Below the pieces are notes generated by a model. That model made no database searches, was not told where the DNA came from, and was given only the letters and a program-made list of their open reading frames with translations. A stretch of 64,000 nucleotides of DNA from 66-474 sp964489055 (GTDB lineage Bacteria; Pseudomonadota; Gammaproteobacteria; Xanthomonadales; Rhodanobacteraceae), in contig CAZAXF010000002.1 in assembly GCA_964489055.1 (NCBI GenBank), positions 1-64,000 of the forward strand. The letters run 5' to 3'. Both the position numbers and the translations under genes were made by a program. Within the stretch, counting starts at the first letter, position 1. Each line of letters starts with the position of its first letter. Below, piece after piece: positions 24,268-33,313 of this stretch.

Positions 24268-25764
24268 ATGGCGACTGGTGTCTGGATCAGTCTGGGTCTT
24301 TATTTCGCGTTGATGCTTGCGATCGGTTTCTACGCCTACCGCAACTCGACCTCGTCCTCGGAGGAATACATCCTCGGTGGACGCAAGCTTCCCCCCGCCG
24401 TGGCGGCACTGTCCGCCGGCGCTTCGGACATGAGTGGCTGGTTGCTGCTGGGTCTGCCGGGGGCGTTGTTCGCCAGTGGCCTGGTTTCGGCGTGGATCGG
24501 CATCGGCCTGACCATGGGCGCGCTGGTGAACTGGATCGTGGTCGCACCGCGCCTGCGCGAGCAGACCGAGCGCTACGACAACAGCCTGACGATCCCGCAG
24601 TTCCTCTCCGCCCGGTTTCCCAGCCGGGCGATGGCGTTGCGCGTCGTGTCGGCGGTGGTCGTGGTGGTGTTCTTCTCGGTGTACACCGCGTCGGGGCTGG
24701 TGGCGGGCGGCAAGCTGGCCGAAAGTGCTTTCGGCTCGGTGCTCGGGTTCGGCGCGATGAGCGACTACGCGTTGGGTGTGTCGCTGACGCTTGCGGTGGT
24801 GCTGGTGTACACGGTCATCGGCGGATTCCTGGCCGTCAGTCTCACCGACTTCTGCCAGGGCGTGATCATGATGCTGGCGCTGATAATCATGCCCCTGGTG
24901 GTGCTTTTCGGGCCGGGCGGCGGTGGCGTATCCCAGGCCTCGGAAACACTGGCGATGGTGGACCCGCACTTTCTGTCATGGTTTGCCGGGCTGTCGGTGG
25001 TTGGCTTCCTGTCCGCCATGGCGTGGGGCCTGGGTTATTTCGGACAGCCGCACATCATCGTTCGCTTCATGGCGGTCCGCTCGATCAGGGAAGTCTCCAC
25101 GGCCCGCAACATCGGTATGTCGTGGATGATCGTTTCGGTGATCGGTGCGATCAGCCTGGGCATATTCGGCCGCGCCTACGCGGTGCGCAACGGGCTGCAG
25201 GTGGCCGATGCCGAGACGATCTTCATCGTGCTCGCCGACCTGCTGTTCAATCCGCTGGTGACCGGATTCCTGTTCGCGGCCCTGCTCGCGGCCGTGATGA
25301 GCACCATTTCCAGCCAGTTGCTGGTGGCGTCGTCGTCACTGACCGAGGATTTTTACCGGCTGTTCCTGCGCAGGAATGCCAGCGAAAAGGAAACCGTGCT
25401 GATCGGCCGGATCAGCGTGTTGCTGGTCGGCGTCGTCGCCGCGGTGATCGCGTGGGATCCGGCATCCCGGGTGCTGGGGCTGGTCAGCCACGCGTGGGCC
25501 GGTTTCGGCGCCGCCTTCGGCCCGCTGATCATTCTGGCGTTGCTGTGGCGGCGGATGACCGGTACCGGAGCGGTCGCCGGCCTGGTCGTCGGTGCGCTGA
25601 CCGTGGCGGCGTGGATCGCGCTGGGCTGGAACGAGAGTTTCCTGGGCGGGGCAGGCGTGTACGAAATCATCCCGGGCTTCGCGGCCGCGTGGGCCGCCAT
25701 CTACCTGGTCAGCCTGGCAACCGAAAACCGGGGCGAATATCGCGCGGTGCCGACCAGCGGGTGA
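24268..25764 (+). CDS. putP: Sodium/proline symporter
   Basis: This is a 498-residue protein with the standard PutP length and thirteen membrane helices. Signature regions are NSTSSSEEYILGGRKLPPAV, LSAGASDMSGWLLLGLPGAL and GYFGQPHIIVRFMAVRS, and GLVAGGKLAESAFG. It imports proline with Na+ across the inner membrane. No proline dehydrogenase (putA) is adjacent, so regulation is likely separate. The ATG at 24268 is preceded by TGGAGCTTC as ribosome-binding site. Confidence 0.95.
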   Translation: MATGVWISLGLYFALMLAIGFYAYRNSTSSSEEYILGGRKLPPAVAALSAGASDMSGWLLLGLPGALFASGLVSAWIGIGLTMGALVNWIVVAPRLREQTERYDNSLTIPQFLSARFPSRAMALRVVSAVVVVVFFSVYTASGLVAGGKLAESAFGSVLGFGAMSDYALGVSLTLAVVLVYTVIGGFLAVSLTDFCQGVIMMLALIIMPLVVLFGPGGGGVSQASETLAMVDPHFLSWFAGLSVVGFLSAMAWGLGYFGQPHIIVRFMAVRSIREVSTARNIGMSWMIVSVIGAISLGIFGRAYAVRNGLQVADAETIFIVLADLLFNPLVTGFLFAALLAAVMSTISSQLLVASSSLTEDFYRLFLRRNASEKETVLIGRISVLLVGVVAAVIAWDPASRVLGLVSHAWAGFGAAFGPLIILALLWRRMTGTGAVAGLVVGALTVAAWIALGWNESFLGGAGVYEIIPGFAAAWAAIYLVSLATENRGEYRAVPTSG

Positions 25765-25800
25765 GAAAACCGGGGTCAGAGTACCCTTTTCATGGCACGT
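25765..25800 (+). repeat. GGGGTCAGAGT border motif after putP
   Basis: gaaaaccggggtcagagtac followed by ccttttcatggcac lies two bases after the putP stop. It is the same motif as at 4601, 5761 and 6735 and is probably a RAYT-type border or REP end. Confidence 0.5.
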
Positions 25801-25877
25801 GCCGGTGCCCGGGGTTCGAACCGCGCGGCCTGCCCGACGCGCGGAGCGCATGAAATCCTGGGCAACGCCCGGACATG

Positions 25878-25903
25878 AAAAAGCCCGCCGAAGCGGGCTT
25901 TTC
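25878..25903. terminator. Bidirectional intrinsic terminator (cspA-type gene and putP side)
   Basis: aaaaagcccgc, loop cgaa, gcgggctttt forms a hairpin with A-tract and T-tract on either side. It lies 20 bases after the cold-shock gene stop. Confidence 0.85.
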
Positions 25904-25923
25904 CACAAGCTTGGGAGGGAGGC

Positions 25924-26133
25924 TTACGCCACCTGCACCTGGTCCGCCTGCATGCCCTTCGGACCCTTGACGGGGACGAAGGTGACCTTCTGGCCTTCCT
26001 GCAGCGACTTGAAGCCTTCGCCCTGGATGGCGCGGAAATGGACGAACAAGTCGTCACCGCTTTCCGGGGTGATGAAGCCGAAGCCCTTGGCATCGTTGAA
26101 CCATTTGACTGTACCGCTCTGTCGATCCGACAT
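25924..26133 (-). CDS. Cold-shock domain protein (CspA family)
   Basis: This is a 69-residue protein, complete for the family. RNA-binding motifs KWFNDAKGFGFI (RNP1) and DLFVHF (RNP2) are exact. It acts as RNA chaperone or antiterminator in the cytoplasm. A 5' untranslated region of up to several hundred bases with repeats precedes it, as often seen in csp genes, but no cold box could be verified by eye. Confidence 0.95.
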   Translation of the reverse strand: MSDRQSGTVKWFNDAKGFGFITPESGDDLFVHFRAIQGEGFKSLQEGQKVTFVPVKGPKGMQADQVQVA

Positions 26134-26827
26134 TACACATGACCTTTGAAAACTGTGGGTGAAATACGGCATGGAGTGAGGCGAACTCGCCGCAATGTTG
26201 TGCAGTGCATCCGAATTTGCCTCAAGCGCTGCAGGGCAAGCATAACCGGGATTTGGCCGGCGCGCGCGTGCCAAGGCAAAAATAATCCTGTTTCGCTCTG
26301 ATCCTCGGCCAGGTTTTCCCTTCTCCCCCTGGGAGAAGAGCCTGCCCCCGAAGCGCTCCTGACCGGGGCTGGCGCGGCTACGGCCGACCGAATCGGCCGT
26401 GAACGGCTTGGGCCGGCCCGAAGAGCCTGCCCCGGACTTGATCCGGGGGCGAGCGCCAGGGATGGCGCGAGCAACCGCCGGATGAGGGTCCGCCACCGCG
26501 CGCGTCAGGGATACCTCGACGGGAGTCTGATTCCAGGCAATCCCGGACCCTCACTCGCCTTTGCGGGACACCCTCTCCCGGGGGAGAGGGGATTTGCACG
26601 GCTGAGTTTGAGCGCCAGTCGGGAAAATGATTGCGGGGACCGGGTTCGATTGGCCTGAAGGCGTCTCCGGGCTCCGGGATTTTCGCGTGATTTCCCGCGC
26701 GGTCGACGAAAGTTTGTCCTGCGCGTTTTCGATGCAGTTTCGCGTGGCGTTATCATCGGGGCACGCACGCGTGTCGGGGTGTCATGGAGACGCCGTCGCG
26801 TACATTCGCCGAAGTGGAGCAGGCACC
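26134..26827. other. Long leader/intergenic region with CCCTCTCCC repeats
   Basis: It contains cttctccccctgggagaag (26322-26340) and ccctctcccgggggagaggg (26571-26590), which face each other about 230 bases apart. The sequence between is a known type of interspersed repeat, with cctgccccggacttgatccg at 26428. No gene recognised; the dienelactone hydrolase start lies at its end. Confidence 0.55.
26571..26590. repeat. Inverted CCCTCTCCC/GGGAGAGGG pair
   Basis: ccctctcccgggggagaggg is a nine-base inverted repeat with two-base spacer. The same outer arm is used at 40272 and 40426. Confidence 0.7.
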
Positions 26828-27565
26828 ATGAAGCACGAGCAAGTGAACATCCGTACCCGCGAGGGGGAGTGTCCGGCACACGTTCTTGCCCCCGACGGTA
26901 AAGGTCCGTGGCCGGCGGTGATCGTGTACATGGATGCGTTCGGGATTCGCCCGGCGTTGACCGAACTGGGCGAGCGGCTCGCCGGCGGCGGCTACGTGGT
27001 GCTGGTGCCGGACCTGTTTTATCGCCACGGGGCGTACGGGCCGCTGGATCCGAAGGAAGTGTTGCGCGGTGATTTCCGTGCCACGATCGGGCCGTTGATG
27101 GCGAGCACAGACAACGTCAGGGTGGCGCAGGATACCGGCGAGTTCCTTGCGTATCTCGACACGCGTGATGACGTCGCCGGCAACGCAATCGGCACCGTCG
27201 GCTTCTGCATGGGTGGCGGCATGGCGATCGCGGCGGCCGGCGCGTATCCCGATCGCGTTTCCGCGGCGATCAGCTTCCACGGCGGGCGTCTGGCGACCGA
27301 CGATGCGGCCAGCCCGCACCGGTTGGCACCGAAGATCCGCGCGGAGTTGTACATCGCGGTCGCCGACAACGACGACAGTTGTCCGCCGGACATGGTCGAG
27401 CGCTTCAAGCGGGCGCTCGATGACGCCGGCGTCAGCTATCGCTGCGAACTCTATCGCGGCGCCTCGCATGGCTGGATGAAGCCCGACCTTCCCGTGTACG
27501 ACGAGGCGGCGGCCGAGCGCGGCTGGTCGGAAATGTTCTCGCTGTTCGATCGGGTACTGAAGTGA
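26828..27565 (+). CDS. Dienelactone hydrolase family protein
   Basis: This is a 245-residue protein. The nucleophile motif is GFCMGGG (Cys where many hydrolases have Ser, typical of the family). AVADNDDSC carries the Asp and RGASHGWM the His. The early motifs EGECPAHVLAPDGKGPWPAV and IRPALTELGERLAGGGYVVL are family-typical. It cleaves small lactones or esters in the cytoplasm. GGAGCAGGCACC before the ATG is the ribosome-binding region. It is not in a recognisable aromatic-degradation cluster. Confidence 0.9.
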   Translation: MKHEQVNIRTREGECPAHVLAPDGKGPWPAVIVYMDAFGIRPALTELGERLAGGGYVVLVPDLFYRHGAYGPLDPKEVLRGDFRATIGPLMASTDNVRVAQDTGEFLAYLDTRDDVAGNAIGTVGFCMGGGMAIAAAGAYPDRVSAAISFHGGRLATDDAASPHRLAPKIRAELYIAVADNDDSCPPDMVERFKRALDDAGVSYRCELYRGASHGWMKPDLPVYDEAAAERGWSEMFSLFDRVLK

Positions 27566-27611
27566 TCCAGATGGCCTCGTATCTCAACCAGAACGGGCGT
27601 CACGGGTTGCC

Positions 27612-27670
27612 TGGGATCTCGTCATTCCGGGGCTGCCGGCGCTGTTCGCGGGCAGAATCCGGAATCCAGC
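27612..27670. repeat. REP, CGTCATTCCGGGG family
   Basis: tcgtcattccggggctgccg is followed by gcgggcagaatccggaatcc, relatives of the long palindrome at 14826. It lies between the dienelactone hydrolase and LLM genes. Confidence 0.5.
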
Positions 27671-27725
27671 TGTTCGCCGTCGGATTTGAACCGTGGCGGT
27701 CGTCAACGTTGGTGGTCGGGAATTG

Positions 27726-28700
27726 ATGATCCCGCTGTCGTTCCTTGACCTTTGCCCGATCGTCGAGGGCGGCTCGGCGGCGCAGTCGTTTGCCGACATG
27801 GTCGACCTTGCGCAGCATGCCGAGCGCTGGGGTTTCCGGCGCTACTGGATGGCCGAGCACCACGGCATGCCGGGCATCGGCAGCGCCGCGACGGCGGTTT
27901 TGATCGGCCACGTGGCCGGGGCGACATCGACGATCCGCGTGGGCGCCGGCGGGGTGATGCTGCCGAACCACGCGCCGCTGGTGATCGCCGAGCAGTTCGC
28001 CACGCTGGATGCGTTGTATCCGGGCCGCATCGACCTGGGCCTCGGACGCGCACCCGGCTCGGACCGGGCAACGCTGCGCGCGCTGCGTCGCAACCTCGAT
28101 GCCGATCCGGATGCGTTTCCCGCCGACGTGCAGGAACTGGCGGCATACTTCGAGGGCACGGCACCGGTGCGCGCGACGCCGGGCGCGGGCCACGACGTGC
28201 CGATCTGGATCCTCGGGTCCAGCCTGTTCGGCGCGCAACTGGCCGCGGCGCTGGGGCGCCCGTATGCGTTCGCCTCGCACTTTGCGCCGGCGCAGATGAT
28301 GGATGCGATTGCGCTGTATCGCGCGCGCTTTCGTCCGTCTCGTCACCTCGACAAGCCGTACGTGATGCTGGGTTACAACGTGTTCGCCGCCGACAGTGAT
28401 GCCGAAGCGCGCTTCCTCGCGTCCTCCTGGCAGCAGTCGTTCGTGGCGCTGCGTTCGGGCAGGCCGGGGCGTCTGCCGCCGCCAGTGGAAGATTACGTGG
28501 AATCGCTGTCGCCGCAGTCGCGCCGGATGCTGGAACACGTGCTGGCGTGTACCGCCATCGGTGCACCCGACACGGTTTCCGATGCGGTGCGCGCGTTCGT
28601 CGAGCGCACCCGGCCCGACGAATTGATCATCACCGGCAACATGTACGAGCACGCGGCGCGCCGGCGATCACTGGAAATCGTTGGCGGGCTGATCGATTGA
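27726..28700 (+). CDS. LLM class flavin-dependent monooxygenase (luciferase-like)
   Basis: This is a 324-residue protein. IPLSFLDLCPIVEGGSAAQS, RYWMAEHHGMPGIGSAAT and RVGAGGVMLPNHAPLVIAEQ are the family's conserved N-terminal motifs, followed by PGRIDLGLGRAPGSD. Members use reduced flavin and oxygen on varied small substrates. The ATG at 27726 begins the first barrel strand; an upstream GTG at 27693 is possible but without support. Confidence 0.92.
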   Translation: MIPLSFLDLCPIVEGGSAAQSFADMVDLAQHAERWGFRRYWMAEHHGMPGIGSAATAVLIGHVAGATSTIRVGAGGVMLPNHAPLVIAEQFATLDALYPGRIDLGLGRAPGSDRATLRALRRNLDADPDAFPADVQELAAYFEGTAPVRATPGAGHDVPIWILGSSLFGAQLAAALGRPYAFASHFAPAQMMDAIALYRARFRPSRHLDKPYVMLGYNVFAADSDAEARFLASSWQQSFVALRSGRPGRLPPPVEDYVESLSPQSRRMLEHVLACTAIGAPDTVSDAVRAFVERTRPDELIITGNMYEHAARRRSLEIVGGLID

Positions 28701-28702
28701 TG

Positions 28703-28727
28703 CGCGGGGATCGCGGAAGCGATCCCG
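28703..28727. terminator. Hairpin between convergent LLM and PhyH genes
   Basis: ggggatcgc, loop ggaa, gcgatccc lies between the two stops. There is no T-tract, so it may be a rho-independent-like hairpin of weak strength or a small REP. Confidence 0.5.
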
Positions 28728-28736
28728 GCTGTTCGG

Positions 28737-29636
28737 CTATGTGGCGCGGTCTCCGTGCTGCCCGCGCGCCAGCAGTCCACGCAGTTGGCGAACCGTGCGG
28801 CGTGCGCGGTTGCGCATCCGCGCATTGAGGCTGCCCGGGATCGGTTGCGGGGAGCGGCGGATCCAGAACCCGCCCGAGGCGGGCGCAAGGCGGTGCCCCA
28901 TCGCGCGGCAATCGGATTCGGAGAAGTAGTGGAACACCAGGCTGCGGCGGGTCCGGCCGCGCCCGGCGATCGGACTGCCGCCGTGCAGCAGTTGCGCGTT
29001 CCAGATGAACACGTCGCCTTTGCGAGCCTGGAACAGTTCGCTGCGCAGTCCGTGTTGCTTGACCTGGGCCCGCATCCAGGCGCCCCAGGCATCCAGCTCT
29101 TCCGGAAGGAAATGGCGCTCGCCGTTGGAGAAGACATACGGCGCGATCCGGTGGCTGCCGGGCCAGTATCGCAGCAGGCCGGATTCCGGCGAGCAATCCT
29201 CCAGCGCGATCCAGGCCGCGACGAGGTGGGCGGGCGTACGCGGCGTCATGAACAGCGAGTCGACGTGGTCCTCCTGCTCGGTGCCGTATTCCAGGCTCAG
29301 CGAGTTGCACAGTGCGGGGCGGTCGCCCAGCAGGCGCTGCAGCAGGGGAACCAGGCGATCGTTCAATGCCAGCCGGCGGACGGAGGCCTGTTCCAGGTAC
29401 AGGTCGTTGACCTTGAATCGGTGCGACGTGCGCGCATCCGGGGATACGTCGCGCAGCCGCATCCGGCGGCCCGTGTCCATGTCGTCCACGGTTACGCGGG
29501 CGCGTCCGGCATCCCACAGTGCACGATAGTCGGCGAGAACCTCGTCGATCTCCGCGTCGGCATAAAAGCCGGGCAGGACCAGGACGCCGCGTTCGTTCCA
29601 TTCCGCGATGGCGGCGCGCATTTGCGCTCCGTTCAT
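28737..29636 (-). CDS. Phytanoyl-CoA dioxygenase (PhyH) family protein
   Basis: This is a 299-residue protein. The non-haem iron facial triad is given by EDHVDSLFM (H-X-D) and the distal H in AQLLHGGSP. The Arg that would bind 2-oxoglutarate lies soon after (GRTRRSLVFHYFSESD). It starts with MNGAQMRAAIAEWNERGVLV, preceded by AGGG. An upstream ATG at 29687 adds 17 residues but is less likely. It hydroxylates an unknown substrate, probably a lipid or small metabolite. Confidence 0.88.
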   Translation of the reverse strand: MNGAQMRAAIAEWNERGVLVLPGFYADAEIDEVLADYRALWDAGRARVTVDDMDTGRRMRLRDVSPDARTSHRFKVNDLYLEQASVRRLALNDRLVPLLQRLLGDRPALCNSLSLEYGTEQEDHVDSLFMTPRTPAHLVAAWIALEDCSPESGLLRYWPGSHRIAPYVFSNGERHFLPEELDAWGAWMRAQVKQHGLRSELFQARKGDVFIWNAQLLHGGSPIAGRGRTRRSLVFHYFSESDCRAMGHRLAPASGGFWIRRSPQPIPGSLNARMRNRARRTVRQLRGLLARGQHGDRAT

Positions 29637-29687
29637 GTCTTCGCCCTGCGTGGTTGCACACACTGCCCGAAAGGTGGTGTGCAACAT

Positions 29688-30106
29688 AGCAGAGGGGCCG
29701 ACGACGCGCAGGCACGCCCCGCGATCCGGAGCACTCGCCGAATCGGGTTGCGGACGACCTGAACAAGCCCGTCGCGGGTTTGTCAGGCCGCGCCGGATCC
29801 GGCACGTGCGTGCCCCGGACCGGGCTCCGCCACATCAATCGCTTGCGCGGTTGATGTGCGACGGCCTGTCACCGCCCCGCGCAAGCGCTTGCCAACTCCA
29901 CCAATCGTCATTCCGGTGACGCGGAAGCGGCCAGGGGCGGCCTCGCTTTGCGGAGGAGGAAAGCCGGGATCCCGTGACGCTCGCGCAACCGGACAATATG
30001 CCGGCAACGTTGTTGAAACGATTTGGTGACATCAGCCCAACGATGATGCATGCCCTGCACCCGATCCGTCGGGACGGGCCGATCGCCGGTCCGGTTTTGC
30101 ATCGCC
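29688..30106. other. Intergenic with REP, no gene recognised
   Basis: The REP cgtcattccggtgacgcgga lies at 29907, with a continuing palindrome to about 29985 (gccgggatcccgtgacgc). The promoter of the MFS gene probably lies in the last 80 bases. Confidence 0.5.
29907..29983. repeat. REP, CGTCATTCCGG family
   Basis: It starts cgtcattccggtgacgcg and ends cgggatcccgtgacgc. The two ends share the inverted element gtgacgc/cgtgacgc. Confidence 0.45.
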
Positions 30107-31423
30107 ATGGCTGATGACCGCATCCTGCGTCGCCTGTTGACGCTCGAACCCGGCGAAATTGCGCCGGTGGCCGCGTCGTTCGCCTGTTTCTTCTGTTTGC
30201 TGGCCGGCTATTTCGTGTTGCGCCCCGTGCGCGACGAGATGGGCATCCAGGGCGGCATCGACGCGCTCGCGTGGGTGTTCTCCGCCACCTTCGTGCTGAT
30301 GTTGTTGGTGGTGCCGGCGTTCGGTTGGGCGGTGCGGCGCTTCTCGCGCCGCGGGCTGGTGATCGCCAGCTACGGCTTTTTCGTTGTCAATCTCCTGATC
30401 TTTTTCGTACTGATGCGCGCCGGCGTCGCGCCGGCCTGGGTGGCGCGGGCGTTCTTCGTATGGCTGAGCGTGTTCAACCTGTTCGCGGTTTCGCTGTTCT
30501 GGAGCGTGGTGAACGACGTGTTCGATCCGCGCCAGGCGTTGCGCCTGTTCGGCGTGATCGCTGCAGGCGGCAGTCTGGGAGCGATCGCGGGACCGGCGGT
30601 CACGACAGCGTTGGTGGAGCGGCTCGGGCCGGTGAACCTGTTGCCGATCTCGGCGGTGTTGTTCGTGGCCGCCACGGTGCTGGCGCTCACGGTCATGGGC
30701 ATGCCGGGTGCCGGCGACGGACGTGCCAGTCCACCGCTGGCAACGCGCACGCAAAGCGTCTGGGCGGGAGCCATGCACGTGGCACGTTCCCCGTACCTGC
30801 TGGGCATCTGCGTGTTCATCGTGCTGTATTCGTCGCTGTCGACGTTTCTGTATTTCGAACAGGCGCATATCGTCAAGAACGCATTCACCGACTCCGCGCA
30901 ACGCACGCGCGTATTTGCCGGGATGGACCTGGCCACCAATGTCTTGACGCTGGGGCTGCAATTTTTTGCCACCGCCCGGTTGGTCGCATGGCTTGGCCTA
31001 CCACTTGCACTGGCCGCGATTCCGCTGGCCGTGGCCGCGGGTTTCGGCATGCTCGGGTTGGTGCCGACACTGGCCGTGCTGGTGGTATTCCAGGTATTGC
31101 GCCGCGCGGGCAACTACGCCATCACCAGGCCGTCGCGGGAAATGCTGTTCGGCGTGGTTTCGCGCGAGGACAAGTACAAGGCCAAGAATTTCATCGACAC
31201 CGTGATCTATCGCGGCGGCGATGCCGCCAGCGGTTGGTTGTATACCGGGCTGGCCGCGCTGGGCCTCGGATTGGCGGCGCTGGCGTTCGCCGCCGTGCCG
31301 CTGGCGCTGATCTGGGCGGCTTTCGGCTTTGCGTTGGGTCGATCGCGCGAGCGTCGTGCGCGAGACCCGGGCTTGGCGAATGGCGAGCGGCTTGACGAAG
31401 AGCAAACGAGGGCAAGAGCATGA
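30107..31423 (+). CDS. MFS transporter (Npt1/Npt2-like)
   Basis: This is a 438-residue protein with twelve membrane helices. GYFVLRPVRDEMGIQGG near the first loop and RPSREMLFGVVSREDKYKAK between helices are characteristic of a family that includes bacterial homologues of the NTP/NDP exchange proteins (Npt1/Npt2). Its role in free-living bacteria is unclear. Its stop overlaps the start of the aldo/keto reductase gene by four bases. The start MADDRILRRLLTLEPGE is chosen because the frame upstream is not conserved-looking. Confidence 0.88.
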   Translation: MADDRILRRLLTLEPGEIAPVAASFACFFCLLAGYFVLRPVRDEMGIQGGIDALAWVFSATFVLMLLVVPAFGWAVRRFSRRGLVIASYGFFVVNLLIFFVLMRAGVAPAWVARAFFVWLSVFNLFAVSLFWSVVNDVFDPRQALRLFGVIAAGGSLGAIAGPAVTTALVERLGPVNLLPISAVLFVAATVLALTVMGMPGAGDGRASPPLATRTQSVWAGAMHVARSPYLLGICVFIVLYSSLSTFLYFEQAHIVKNAFTDSAQRTRVFAGMDLATNVLTLGLQFFATARLVAWLGLPLALAAIPLAVAAGFGMLGLVPTLAVLVVFQVLRRAGNYAITRPSREMLFGVVSREDKYKAKNFIDTVIYRGGDAASGWLYTGLAALGLGLAALAFAAVPLALIWAAFGFALGRSRERRARDPGLANGERLDEEQTRARA

Positions 31424-32403
31424 ATCAACAAGCGAACAACGCACCACGAAACTGGCCACGGCGCCGCCTGTTGCAGTACGCCGTGACCGGTGCAGCCGTG
31501 GCCCTGCTTCCGTGGCAGCGCCTGCTGGCGCAGGTCGCGTCGCCGGCAACGGCAAGCCGGGCGACGGACCACGTCGCGAGAACCATGCGCAAGCGCACGA
31601 TTCCGTCCAGCGGCGAGACCCTGGCGGTGATGGGCCTTGGCACATCCGGCACGTTTTCTACCCGCAGCCAGGCAACCCTGGCGGAACTGGGCACGGTGAT
31701 GCGCGAATTCGTGGCCATGGGTGGGCAGATGGTCGACACCTCGCCCACTTACGGCAACGCCGAAACCAACGTCGGCCGGATCGCCCGTTCGACGGGACTG
31801 CGCGACAAGTTGTTCATGGCCACCAAGGTGCACATTCGCGGCCGGCGGGCAGGCATCAACCAGATGCGCGAGTCCGAGCGGCTTCTGGGCAAGCCCATCG
31901 ACCTGATGCAGATCCACAACTTCGTGGACCTGGACACGCAGTGGCAGACGCTCGAGCGGATGAAGGCCGCCCGGCAGGTCCGTTACATCGGCATCACCCA
32001 CTATCTGACCAGCGCCTTCGACGAACTGGAACGGCAGATGAAAGCCAAACGCATGGATTTCGTGCAATTCAACTATTCGGTTTTGACGCCGGATGCGGAA
32101 AAACGCCTGTTGCCGCTGGCCGCCGATCGCGGCATCGCGGTAATCGTCAATCGTGCGTTCGAAGACGGCCGTTTCTTCGGCCGGGTCAAGGGCAAGCCGC
32201 TGCCGGAGTATGCATCCGAATTCGATTGCCGATCCTGGGCGCAGTTTGCGTTGAAGTACGTGCTCGCCGTTCCGGCGGTGAACACGGTGATCCCGGCCAC
32301 CGGCAACCCCGAGCATCTGCGTGACAACATGCAGGCCGGATACGGTGCACTGCCGGATGCGGCCATGCGAAAGCGCATGCGTGCCACGATGGAGGCGATC
32401 TGA
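31420..32403 (+). CDS. Tat-exported aldo/keto reductase
   Basis: This is a 327-residue protein with a twin-arginine signal: WPRRRLLQYAVTGAAVALLP (residues about 11-30). The TIM barrel of the aldo/keto reductase family follows: DTSPTYGNAETNVGR, FMATKVH, DLMQIHNFVD, RYIGITHY, DFVQFNYSVL and FALKYVLAVPAVNTVIPAT. NADPH-type reductases are rarely exported. The Tat route (folded export with cofactor) would be needed, and the same type is seen in a few Xanthomonadales. Coupled by ATGA to the MFS gene. Confidence 0.9.
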   Translation: MNQQANNAPRNWPRRRLLQYAVTGAAVALLPWQRLLAQVASPATASRATDHVARTMRKRTIPSSGETLAVMGLGTSGTFSTRSQATLAELGTVMREFVAMGGQMVDTSPTYGNAETNVGRIARSTGLRDKLFMATKVHIRGRRAGINQMRESERLLGKPIDLMQIHNFVDLDTQWQTLERMKAARQVRYIGITHYLTSAFDELERQMKAKRMDFVQFNYSVLTPDAEKRLLPLAADRGIAVIVNRAFEDGRFFGRVKGKPLPEYASEFDCRSWAQFALKYVLAVPAVNTVIPATGNPEHLRDNMQAGYGALPDAAMRKRMRATMEAI

Positions 32404-32520
32404 ACAAGACCGGCGATCGATTGGCGTTGCCCGGGAAATCCCCGACGTGTACGGGTGCTGGCTTTTGACCGCTTGCCGGCCGCATGCCATGATCGGCCCG
32501 GAAGGCCATTTCGCGGAGGC

Positions 32521-33192
32521 ATGGTGGACGAACCGCGGCAGCCGAGGACGATGGATCCGGGCGAGATCGGGGCAATGGCCCACCTTTATCGCGGTGAGGT
32601 CTATCGCTCGACCGTGTGGCGCACGCGTCTGGATACGACCACCAACTGGGCCGTCGTGACGCTGGGCGTGGCGCTTTCGATCACCTTCGCCGCACCCGAA
32701 GCTTCGCCGCTTCCGTTGTTGCTGGTGGGCGTGCTGATCCTGTTCTTCCTGGTGCTGGAAGCGCGACGATACCGTTACTTCAATGTCTGGCGGGCGCGTT
32801 GCCGCTGGATGGAAACCCACATGTTCGCGCCGTTGCTGGAAACCGGCGAGCTCAGGATGGACGGCTGGGAGAAGCGCCTGGCCGAGGATTACTACGCGCC
32901 GGACTACCACGTGAGCGAGCTGGTGGCGATCGGCCGTCGCGTGCGCCGCAACTATCTGTGGATCCTCGGCATCCAGACCGCGGCCTACGCGGGAAAACTC
33001 ATCGTGCACCCGACGCCCGTGCACTCGTTCGGGCAGTTCATCGAGCGCGCCGACATCGGCCCGATTCCGGGGATGGCCGTTATTCTGATCGGAGTTGCCT
33101 ACATCCTGGTCTGGTCGGGACTGGCGGCGTGGAGCTGGCGTGACGATGCGCGCCGGGCCCGGAACCGGCGCGGTCGCGGCGGGATGGGCTGA
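32521..33192 (+). CDS. DUF2270 family membrane protein
   Basis: This is a 223-residue protein. Motifs: AHLYRGEVYRSTVWRTRLDT, TTNWAVVTLGVALSITFA, EARRYRYFNVWRARCRWMET and GWEKRLAEDYYAPDYH, with four membrane helices (about 43-60, 64-82, 145-165 and 180-205). The family is uncharacterised. The ATG at 32521 (GGAGGC just before it) and an ATG ten codons later are both possible. Confidence 0.85.
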   Translation: MVDEPRQPRTMDPGEIGAMAHLYRGEVYRSTVWRTRLDTTTNWAVVTLGVALSITFAAPEASPLPLLLVGVLILFFLVLEARRYRYFNVWRARCRWMETHMFAPLLETGELRMDGWEKRLAEDYYAPDYHVSELVAIGRRVRRNYLWILGIQTAAYAGKLIVHPTPVHSFGQFIERADIGPIPGMAVILIGVAYILVWSGLAAWSWRDDARRARNRRGRGGMG

Positions 33193-33313
33193 GGCCTGGC
33201 CCGGGCGCAACGGTTGCACCCTGTGGGCACGAGAGCGGCTGCGTGCAGCGGGTGGGCAGGCGCGGAACCCGCGTGCGGTTCCCGGACCAGCGCCGTTGAC
33301 GTACAGTGGAGCC

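Noticed and set aside
33192..33313. Considered an earlier start for the MpaB-type gene within 33095-33313.
   Set aside because: The upstream codons overlap the DUF2270 gene and are Gly/Ala/Arg-rich without conserved sequence. The ATG at 33314 is the better start.
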